Assembly: GCA_900660155.1 (NCBI GenBank)
Contig: CABFPE010000200.1
Location: 212,376-253,706 of the forward strand
Length of the DNA stretch: 41,331 nucleotides
Source: Hofstenia miamia
Taxonomy: Eukaryota > Xenacoelomorpha > Acoela > Hofsteniidae
Reading direction: 5' to 3'
The notes under the pieces are model-generated. The model was not told where the DNA came from. It worked only from the letters and a program-made list of their open reading frames with translations, and ran no database searches. The position numbers and the translations under genes are program-made. Positions 33,541 to 41,331 of the stretch are shown piece by piece; the first letter of the stretch is position 1, and each line of letters opens with the position of its first letter.

Positions 33541-34248
33541 TGTAGAATCATGGGGCTCATCTATCAGCTTGAGCAGTACAAGGTTGTGAAGAATTACCAT
33601 CACCAATAGCAGCCCATACTCTAACAAAACAAATGAAGATTGGTAGTTTGCCAATTTCACCATAGAAAAAAGAATTGATACCATTTCCTAGATGGCATTC
33701 CAGCTAGTGACCAATTTACACAGCATCTCACTAAAGCCAAATCATTAGAATCCATCTTACCATCCAAGTTGCTAATTGTGTGTCTCAAGTTTAATTTCTA
33801 GCTCAATAAAACAAATTTAGCTCAGAGTTCTTGTTATCTCAGCTCATGCAATAGATATTAATAATGTGTAATTACCACATATTTGTGTATGCCAACAGCA
33901 TAATATATTTGCATTGTGTGATGTTATGTGCATGCATGATCAATTGAGTTAGTAGTTCTTTTATTCCCTATGCCTACACATAGCCTTAAAGCAACCACAA
34001 TATGGGCTCACATCTGCCAAGGAGCAAGTTATCACCCCAGGCACAGCAGAGTTCCTCCCACATTATCACTGGATCTTACAGCTGCATCATTATTATATTC
34101 ATAAAAAACCTAAAAGGGTTAGAAATATAATAAGAAAAAAGAAAGCAGATGTTATCCAGTGAGAACAAAATTTATTTGACATTTGATTACAATAAGTTCC
34201 CTATTTATTACAGAGAAAGGTAAATATTTACTGTATTTACAAAATTCA
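33541..34248 (-). repeat. 3' LTR (708 bp)
   Basis: Same TG...CA ends as the 5' LTR. Most differences cluster as CA versus TG pairs, indicating decay of shared CpGs after insertion (see findings). The third reading frame ends inside it (TAA at 34208-34210). Confidence 0.9.
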
Positions 34249-35605
34249 CTTTTCCAATGAGGCAAGCATAAAACTTCTCAAAATGTTCCATCACTTTTTT
34301 AGACTTCCCTGGAGAGGCGGGTAACAAACAGGAGTGGAGCAGCCAGTTTTTCATTTTCCAGGTGGTGGGACCAATGGGGACTTCATGAGGACACTGCTTT
34401 GTGAATTTCTCTTGAGTGGGCTTATCCAAAGGTAACAGAAGGTGAGGATCAACAGTGAGAAAAGCGTCTAGAACCCACATAGCTTCATGTGATTGGATTG
34501 CCAGTGCAAATTTCTCAGAGAACAACTTCTCAGATAAGTTTTGGCAGTCTTGTGTATTGTGAGATAGACATAACTCAGCTAAAATTCTTTCAATGGATCA
34601 GTGATACTGTGAAGTTGGGCTATGGATGTTGATTGTAGGCCACTTTGTTTCCAGACTGTGATCTGCTTTTAAGTTTGTCCACACTTCATTGATTTCCTGC
34701 AGCGTGGCTGCACTCTGTGAGAAGGCAAAACTGACGTGGAGATTGGATATGGTGGAGAGGCCAGGCAAGCTGATGTTAATCAACTCCAGAGACTGAGCTT
34801 GAATACATGTGTAAATGATTAGATGAGTGTCAACTGCAAGACAGTGCATTGGGATCTTTTTACACAAGAGCAGATCTGTATAAATAGTCTTTGTGGCCAA
34901 AATTATGTGAGTGTTGTACATACTCATGGGCCTGTAGGAGTTGCTATATAAAACTGTAAAGTTTTCCATATGGAAGTGTAAGCTCTCAACTTTGTCTGGA
35001 ATAGTATCTTGGTACTCCTCCTTTAAGAACATTACTAAATGTATCTTCTCCACCTTAGTGAGTTGATAGGCAATTTTGATCATTTCCATTTTCTTTGGGT
35101 GAGTTACCTTGTTGACACAGAAGAAGTATACAATTAACAGATTATCAAAGTCAATGTTGATGCATTTCTTTATTTTCTCCTTACTGTTTAAAAGTTGGCA
35201 CAGGTGAGACAGGTTGAAGAAGTCTTTGTCAAACAAGGTGTGGACAGTGCTTTGCCAATAGGGTCACGCCATGCCAGCCAACATCTTGGAGTTGTAACAA
35301 ATAATAGCATTGATTTTGGGCCTATGCTCTGCATCAATGATAAAGGGAATAATGTTGATGGAACAAGTTAGATCTTTGGTGTTGAAAGTCCATTGTAACT
35401 TATTTTTAGTTTCTTCTGATAGATTGTGTCAAACTAAAAGAACTGCTTTCTGAGTAGCTATGAAGTACAGATGCAGAATCTTGTTGCCAACCTTAGATGT
35501 CTTTGCTTTATGTTCCTCTGCTTTTCAGGATCTAATGCTAGTTGAATCATGGGAGGAAGGAGTGTGACTAGGAGGGGCTTTTTAGTCAACTAAGGACGGG
35601 GTTAT
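34208..35605 (-). pseudogene. Unrecognised third frame (about 466 codons) of the Gypsy element
   Basis: One reading frame, bounded by TAA at about 35606-35608 and TAA at 34208-34210, is interrupted only by TGA at 35588-35590, 35525-35527, 35429-35431, 35264-35266 and 34598-34600. It lies between integrase and the 3' LTR, where envelope genes sit in some Gypsy elements. I see no signal peptide, Cys pattern or C-terminal membrane anchor to support an envelope. Recognisable stretches include INIIPFIIDAEHRPKINAII, EKIHLVMFLKEEYQDTIPDK and EAMWVLDAFLTVDPHLLLPL. It runs 41 nt into the 3' LTR. Function unknown; it could be an accessory protein or a captured gene. Confidence 0.6.
34249..34255 (-). 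promoter_or_regulatory. Polypurine-tract-like GGAAAAG
   Basis: The minus strand reads GGAAAAG immediately before the TGAATT start of the 3' LTR, the expected place for plus-strand priming. It is short for a PPT. The same heptamer lies just outside the 5' LTR (39541-39547), where host DNA is expected. Confidence 0.4.
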
Positions 35606-35608
35606 GTT

Positions 35609-36146
35609 AGTCAATTGGGCAAAAGGCACAGAGAGTTGTCTCTGTGTGTAGTCATCTGAGGTCTGCTACCACTCAGAGAGTTGTCTCTGAGCATAGTTGC
35701 AGGAAGTCTGCTCCAGAGAAGAGAGTTTTCTCCCCTTGTAGTAGTGGCTGCTCTTACATTCGTGATGTGCTTTCATCTACTTGTCTACAAATTGTTGATC
35801 AATTCCTCTCATCTTGTGGGTTCATTTGTGGTTGCACATGGCTCTGGCTGGTGGTTGATTTTCTGATCTCTTCAGGGTTACTAAATAAAGAGATAAGATT
35901 AAGGTCCCATTCCTGTGTATTTAAGTGATCTAAATATCTCTGATTTCTAGCTTTTTATTTAGGCAGAATATGAGTAGCTATAGTGTTGCTACTACTACTG
36001 AGGTTACTATAATACTCAACCTGTTTAAGGTCGTCTTCCTCACATTCAGTGAGGTTATCATAATATTCAATCTCATTTACACCATCATTGACGAGGGAAA
36101 ACTCATTATTATTGTTGATGACTGCATTATGTATATCTTTAATAGT
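35609..36146 (-). other. Gypsy region between integrase tail and third frame
   Basis: On the minus strand, after the TGA at 36147, an acidic sequence (NAVINNNNEFSLVNDGVNEI, then LTECEEDDLKQVEYYSNLSS) continues the integrase frame and probably is the end of Pol. The rest, about 35.61-35.95 kb, has no clear frame on the element's strand. The 94-codon frame on the + strand here is antisense to the element. Confidence 0.45.
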
Positions 36147-36898
36147 TCATCTAAGTTGCTGAAAATGGGCAACTTTGCTGTAATTTAGTAAGTACTGGTG
36201 GTGATCTAATACTTTTGTTATATTAAAAGGTCCTTGCCAATCAGTGGCAAGTTTTTGCACTTGATTGGCACCAATAACCTGATGAGGAAAATAAGCAACT
36301 ACAGAATCTCCTTGCTTATGTGGTTCACAATACAATTTCTTATCAAAGTTCCTTTTCTGGTGAATAACTGACTGGTTGGTATTCCAGCAGATAGAGAGGT
36401 GCACTTCCTGGAATTCCTGTAGCATCTGGTTCACAAAATTCTCCAAATTAGGTTTGTTGTAGTCCAGAAACTTATTGCCTTGGTGGATAAATACCATGGG
36501 TGCTGCATACAGACTGTTGCTGTTCTGAATAATCCTTCTCTCAATGAGATTGCTGAGGATCTGTTTGTACTCTGCTTGTAAATTCTCAGGTACCCTTCAG
36601 ACTGGCAACTGAATGGGGTGATCACTCTTGTTTTTATAGCATGTTGTTCCCCAATGGCCTTTCCAACACTAATAGATCCATAATTAAATATGTCATGGTG
36701 CTGGTGCAAAAGAGCAGATAGCATGTCATGTTCTTGTGGACTCAGGTGCCCATGAGTTTTCTCATTTACAACTGGGATCCAGACTGGATCACTGGGTTTA
36801 CTCAGATCATGAATTGTGGTGAGAACAGGTAAACAGGCAGCTGCTTTAAGTTTGAGTTTGACCAGAGTCATGACGATAGATAGCTTGGTTGGATCCAT
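36147..36898 (-). pseudogene. pol remnant: start of RT joined to integrase C-terminus
   Basis: From 36898 the frame continues gag-protease after a TGA at 36899-36901. It shows the linker before RT (LSPQEHDMLSALLHQHHDIF, then EQHAIKT), then a frameshift at about 36,600. In the shifted frame APMVFIHQGNKF corresponds to the first RT block (normally S-P-x-V-x-V-x-K-K-D-G). It passes straight into LDYNKPNLENFVNQML and HQKRNFDKKLYCEPHKQGDS, then LATDWQGPFNITKVLDHHQY, the integrase C-terminal segment (R-N-F-D, G-D-x-V, W-x-G-P). The YxDD box, RNase H and the integrase DDE core are absent, a deletion of about 2 kb by comparison with complete elements. The frame stops at TGA 36147-36149, with a D/E/N-rich tail beyond. 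Confidence 0.8.
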
Positions 36899-37057
36899 TC
36901 ATATCAGGCATGCAGAGCTATTAAGCACAGTGACATAAGTCTTGCCATGGGAGACATGACAAAGGTCTGGAGAAAGATGTAGACCATGAAGGTGTTTTCC
37001 CCTTTGTCCCAAAATCATGATGTCCCCCTCATAAGGAGAGTTCATAGTGATGGCAAC

Positions 37058-37555
37058 TCATTGCCAGTGCCATGGTTCCACAACAATGTTGTCAGTTAGC
37101 TTTAATAGAATTTCTTGGTTACAAGCAGCAGTAAGCTCTTCCTGAGGCTTGCTTTTGCAGAATGAGAGTGTGGCAGTTCCATAATCAATCACACAAGCAT
37201 TCTTCTTGAGGAAATCATTTCCCAGAATGATGTTGTACAGCAAGGGCCAATTGCAGGTATCAACTACAATAATGTCCACTCAGAGGCATTCTTGGTGGAT
37301 ATGCAACTCAAGGTTGTTTATCTGACCCTTCAGTGAAATAGTGTTCCCAGAAGCATCCAACAAGCACTCTGTAGATGGTAACAGATCTTCTCTGTGTAGG
37401 CAAAGCTTGTTGCAACAGGTGTTGCTTATAATGGAGACAGAGGCTCCTATATTGATAGTACACACTTCAGCTGATGACTCATCAATGATAATACCATCTC
37501 CATCTGCAATTAGGCAGATAACTGCCCCACTCTGAGTACAAATGTGAGCTGATTG
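37058..37555 (-). pseudogene. Retroviral-type aspartic protease remnant
   Basis: Same frame as gag. The active-site region reads CTINIGASVSIIS, where a working protease has Asp-Thr-Gly-Ala; the catalytic Asp is Asn and Thr is Ile, so the enzyme is dead. Downstream are a LKGQINNLELHI segment and the typical ILGNDFLKKNACVIDY strand. The frame is interrupted by TGA at 37280-37282 and ends at TGA 37058-37060; both read through cleanly on either side. Confidence 0.75.
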
Positions 37556-38209
37556 TCATTCATTATCTGTTTTCTTCAGCACAGTAGCAGAACTTGAAGA
37601 CGTCACTGTCTTGGAGGCAGTTTGACTTGTCTTTAGATCACCAGCATCTTTCTTGATGCATGTTGTGTTCTGAAGCATATAGAAAATGCTGATTGCCTTC
37701 TTAATGATAGAATTCAAGTCATCCTCCAGATCACATTTAAGCTTGAAGCAGCTCCTAATGTTAGAAGGTAATCCCCAGCAAATATATGAAAAGAGATTGT
37801 GTTGTGAGTAATCTGGAGTTAACTTGCTGAGGCAAAAGAGTCTATTGATCTGTGTAATATAGGTCCTGACATCATCTCCCTTTTTAAAGGAGAGATCACA
37901 TAAAAGTGTCTTGTACTGCTGTTTTATGTGAGGCACTTTGTAGTGGTCCTCAAAGTGACCAATAAGTAATTGATAATTTGTTCTGACCTCTCTGTCCAAC
38001 ATCATGTACTGATTGTACATGAGGCCTTTAAGGTATATCAGAAATTGAGTGACATCTTGTGTCATTTTGTATTGCTTCATCATAAGCTTGAAAAGAAAGA
38101 GCCACTTGTCAAATGACTGTGAAATTTCATATATCTTTCCAGGAAATTTTGGCAACACTGAGTGCTGATTGAAAAGGTTTGCTGATTTGTTTCCTGATAT
38201 TTCTGCAGG
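37556..38209 (-). pseudogene. gag (capsid-like) frame of the Gypsy element
   Basis: The frame opens after TAA at 38210-38212 and stays open to TGA at 37556-37558. No in-frame ATG was seen near its start, so the original start is lost or further up. The part from LPKFPGKIYEISQSFDKWLF onward matches the general Gypsy capsid pattern: an F-x-G start, a hydrophobic W-L-F motif, an FLIYLKGLMYNQY helix, HFEDHY, and a FKKGDDVRTYITQINRL segment. No CCHC zinc knuckle was found; the tail is Ser/Thr/Lys-rich. The terminal TGA is followed by protease in the same frame, so gag and pol were probably one polyprotein frame. Confidence 0.75.
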
Positions 38210-38212
38210 TTA

Positions 38213-38811
38213 AATTGACTGGGTAAAGTGTGGTCCATGAGTTGTTGTGGACCTGATAGGGTTACTTAGAAAAGAAGGTGGAACAATCATAGCAGTTGGG
38301 GTAACTGTGACATTCACAGGTGCTGAGGGCACTACTGTTGTGCTCAGGGTACATGAGCCCAGCATAGCTCACACAGAGGAAACCCTGAGTGGGAGTCCCA
38401 TTATGAGAAATAGACAAGTCCATATCCATAAGTACAAGAATAAATAAGCAAGTAACAGTAAAGTAAGAGAAAAGGTTCCAAAACTAATTCCTATAATGTA
38501 GGAGAAACATCCAACTGTGCAGGAGAAATAAATGCAACTGACAGATGGTAGCAGGGTATAGGTACACAACCATTCCAAATTCTAGAACAATGAGACAAAG
38601 CCAATATGGCACTAAGAACAGGTAAGAATAGGATCAGAGCTCAGTAACAGCATTAGATCACAGAATTGAAAATGTAGAATTATGTATAAGGTGAAGTTGT
38701 ACATTGATGGGTGGTGAAGTAGATCATGGTCAGGTAAAACCATCCCAGCTGACTCACACCCAGTGGAAAAATGAAACCAAATACAATAACAAAACACTAG
38801 AACAGTTCTGT
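38213..38811 (-). other. Gypsy 5' leader between PBS and gag
   Basis: About 600 nt without a supported frame. It may hold a packaging signal, or the start of gag destroyed by mutation. Confidence 0.45.
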
Positions 38812-38829
38812 ATCACGTCAGGGTCACCA
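38812..38829 (-). promoter_or_regulatory. tRNA primer-binding site
   Basis: Directly after the 5' LTR the minus strand reads TGGTGACCCTGACGTGAT. TGG complements the CCA end of a tRNA, here one ending GGGTCACCA. This position and start are diagnostic of an LTR retroelement PBS. The tRNA identity was not determined. Confidence 0.8.
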
Positions 38830-39540
38830 TGTAGAGTCACGGGGTGTGTCTAGCAGCTCAAGTGGTACAAAGTTGCAAAGAATTACCATTTGTCAAGAGT
38901 GGCCCATACTCTAACAAAACAAATAAAAAATTGGTAGTTTGCCCATTTCACTGTAGAAAAAAGAACCAATACCATTTCCAAGAAGGCATTCCAGCTAGCA
39001 ACCAATTTACACAGCATCTCACTGAAGCCAAATCATTAGAATCCATCCTTACCATCCAAGGTGCTAATTGTGTGTCTCAAGTTTAATTTCTAGCTCAATA
39101 AAACAAATTTAGCTCAGAGTTCTTGTTATCTCAGCTTATGTAATAGATATTAATAATGTGTAATTACCACATATTTGTGTATGCCAATGGCATAATATAT
39201 TTGCATTGTGTGATGTTATGTGCATGTACAATCAATGGAGTTAGTAGTTCTTTTATTCCCTATGCCTACACATAGCCTGAAAGTGACCACAATATGGGCT
39301 CACATCTGTCAAGGAGCAAGTTATTGCCCCAGGCACAGTGGAGTTCCTCCCACATTATTGCTGGATCTTACAGCTGCATCATTATTATATTCATAAAAAA
39401 CCTAAAAGGGTTAGAAATATAATAAGAAAAAAGAAAGCAGATGTTATCCAGTGAGAACAAAATTTATTTGACATTTGATTACAATAAGTTCCCTATTTAT
39501 TACAGAGAAAGGTAAATATTTACTGTTTTTACAAAATTCA
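38830..39540 (-). repeat. 5' LTR (711 bp)
   Basis: On the minus strand it begins TGAATTTTGTAAA and ends GACTCTACA, the canonical TG...CA form. The PBS follows directly. Outside its start the + flank reads CTTTTCCCTTGC, sharing CTTTTCC with the sequence next to the 3' LTR. Confidence 0.9.
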
Positions 39541-41195
39541 CTTTTCCCTTGCAAATTAAATGAGCAATAACACATAATCTCTAATCAAGCAGACAATTAC
39601 ACTAAATTTGAAAACTAAGTTTGAAGTACTGAAAATTAATACAAATCACTAAATAAATGATGGTAATAGCACCAAATTAATCAGAGAGTGCATGATAAAT
39701 AAAATGAAATAAATAAGAGGCCCTGAGTGACTCTACATTAAAAGCAGGTAATACTTGAGTATATTTCTCAAAGATGATGAGGAATCTGGAAAAGCATAAT
39801 AATATGTCACATTAGTTTACTATTATCAAATACAAAAATACAGGAATTCTTATCATTCAGATGTTGAAACAAATCACTAATATGTTTATGAATTTTATTA
39901 AATATGCCTACAGATATATTATTCTAAATTTTTTGTTTACAAGACCATTTCAATAAGCAGATCTGACAGCATTCAAACCTGTAATTTTCCATATTTGAAA
40001 CAGCTGTGTTGTCTTTCACTATGAATCTATAAAATACTTAATAAAAATTGATAAGGTAGCCCAAATAACTATATTATTATCCCATAGTAATTATGACACA
40101 TAAACAAATTAGCATTTATAAATTAGCTATTTATTTAGAAAGCACACTGCACAAAGCATGTTAATGCAAATCCTTACTTATCAAGCTAAATCTAAAGAGT
40201 TTTGATGATAAATTATATATAAAATTAATACAACAACTTTAAATCTTCAAAATTGAAGCACATATTTATATTTATTTACTTGCATTCTGTATTTCAATGA
40301 TCTAAACTACACAGAAAACTAACTGAACTACAGCATAAATAAATACATATAGTTCTTCAAATATATAATTACAATTTCATTGAAATTATGTCTGGTTTCA
40401 AACTTTTGGTGACATTAGATTTGGGGAAAATGAAATTGGAGAAAGTGAGATACAAACAAATTGAGGTGGTTACCATGTAGTGTTTAAGTTTTTTAAGAAA
40501 ACACAAAACCAATGCACATTTGAATTTGAATTTGATGCAATAGCAGCAGGATCCCAAAAATTTATATTAATTAGGATCACCTTATGACCTGGTATATTCA
40601 TTAACTCTTATAATTGTTAAGGATGCTTGAAACTTACTGTTGTTTTCTTAATCTAAATTTCTCTACAACTACTTAGGTGTTTACTCAAAAATTAAACTTC
40701 AAAATTTTATGTGTTTCTAATTTAGTTAAAATAATGATTGCAAATCAAAAAATAGATGTTACACAGATTGCTTTTTGCATGAATTAGTAAACAATTTAGC
40801 TTGCATAGCAATTCCTGCACAAAGCAGCACTATTATAATATAATCTATGCTTATTCTCTTATAAATTAAATTAAGCTAATACATATATGATAGAGATTCA
40901 TAATCAATGCATTCAATATGAATAATTGCTTTTACATTAAATTAATTGCAAGTACCAATAATATTGAATATTTCAAATATAACTAGCTCAATAAGGATAA
41001 ATGTATTAAATATACAATTAAGATGTACTAATCTCTACTTACTACCTTTGCACTATTACTTTGCAGCAAAAAATTGATTTTGTTATTGTTATTATTTTGT
41101 TATCATTGTTTATATACTAAAGACAATTTTCAAAAATTTACAAATACACTACATGTTTGACATAATGATAACACCACACTCACTCAAACCAGAGC

Positions 41196-41199
<4 letters not shown>
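39541..41199. other. AT-rich, CpG-free non-coding DNA
   Basis: Apart from the inverted-repeat arm at 40260-40455 nothing is recognised. No CpG was seen. Confidence 0.5.
40260..40455 (-). repeat. Inverted repeat arm flanking the Gypsy element (right)
   Basis: Partner of 33031-33232. The Gypsy element with 300-700 bp of extra DNA lies between the arms, so it may have inserted into an older inverted-repeat element, or two copies of one repeat family landed either side. Confidence 0.65.

Positions 41200-41231
<32 letters not shown>
41200..41231. repeat. TA microsatellite
   Basis: An uninterrupted TA run of about 30 nt near the right edge of the window. Confidence 0.9.
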
Positions 41232-41233
<2 letters not shown>

Positions 41234-41331
41234 AGCATTGGCTGGTAGTTATTATTGTAGAATCACTGGGGTGTGATTCTAGCAAACTCAAAGAGCATAC
41301 AGTTCAAACTACTTCTATTTACAAAATGCAT

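Larger units (their letters stand above)
33541..39540 (-). mobile_element. Ty3/Gypsy LTR retrotransposon, 6.0 kb, internally deleted
   Basis: On the minus strand the order is 5' LTR (39540-38830), PBS (38829-38812), gag, protease, start of RT, integrase tail, an unrecognised third frame, PPT-like GGAAAAG, 3' LTR (34248-33541). The protease-RT-integrase order marks Gypsy rather than Copia. RT core, RNase H and the integrase catalytic core are absent, so it cannot move by itself. The gag-protease-RT frame and the third frame are broken only by TGA codons. No target-site duplication was found. The LTRs differ at several percent of positions, so the insertion is not recent. Confidence 0.88.

Noticed and set aside
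33445..33684. 79-codon minus-strand frame
   Set aside because: It spans the LTR boundary, continuing past the element end, and resembles nothing.
34208..35605. Calling the third Gypsy frame an envelope gene
   Set aside because: Only the position suggests it; no signal peptide, fusion segment, Cys pattern or membrane anchor is visible.
35644..35928. 94-codon plus-strand frame
   Set aside because: Antisense to the Gypsy element and without family features.
34208..38209. TGA as a recoded sense codon in the Gypsy element
   Set aside because: VGAT in the same window terminates with TGA, and CpG decay explains the pattern without recoding.
38247..38447. 66-codon plus-strand frame
   Set aside because: Antisense within the Gypsy leader; no supporting motif.
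1..41331. tRNA, rRNA or CRISPR features
   Set aside because: No tRNA T-loop/acceptor pattern, rRNA core sequence or regularly spaced repeats were found on reading both strands.

Overview
The window is animal nuclear DNA: AT-rich, mostly non-coding, with spliced exons, GT-AG introns and many transposable elements. The only recognisable host gene is a vesicular GABA/glycine transporter (SLC32/VGAT family) on the + strand. Its sequence looks most like arthropod VGATs, so an arthropod is the likely source. That is an inference, not a demonstrated identity.

Layout. 1-15.4 kb: AT-rich intergenic or upstream DNA holding a broken non-LTR retrotransposon RT (3.08-3.80 kb, minus), two adjacent hAT-type MITEs with target-site duplications (8.02-8.57 kb), a possible degraded piggyBac-like piece (6.29-6.88 kb) and an assembly gap inside a TA microsatellite (10,846-10,974). 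15.48-20.73 kb: four VGAT exons (62, 101, 135 and 93 codons plus stop, all junctions phase 0), including a 46-nt micro-intron found by aligning the reading frames to the family. An 83-bp piggyBac-type MITE lies in the first visible intron. The N-terminal exon(s) were not found. 21-33 kb: gene-free repeat-rich DNA with a RTE/SINE-type tail, a decayed mariner with intact ends, a 388-bp MITE with 9-bp duplications, and a large inverted repeat with about 830-bp arms. 33.5-39.5 kb: a 6.0-kb Ty3/Gypsy LTR retrotransposon on the minus strand (two ~710-bp LTRs, PBS, gag, protease, start of RT joined directly to the integrase tail, and an unrecognised third reading frame). It is bracketed by another inverted repeat. 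39.5-41.3 kb: AT-rich DNA ending in a TA microsatellite.

The most unusual signal is compositional. From the left edge to about 20.96 kb CpG is common. After that it nearly vanishes: I read no CpG at all from about 27.13 to 32.81 kb. The Gypsy element records the process. At twelve sites its two LTRs differ as CA in one copy and TG in the other, as expected if each decayed from an ancestral CpG on a different strand. All ten internal stops I could place in its reading frames are TGA, as expected from CGA codons losing a methylated C. Together these suggest strong, long-term CpG methylation of the right half with little or none in the left half, or a join of two different sequences near 21 kb. 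The transposons in the left half keep their CpGs.
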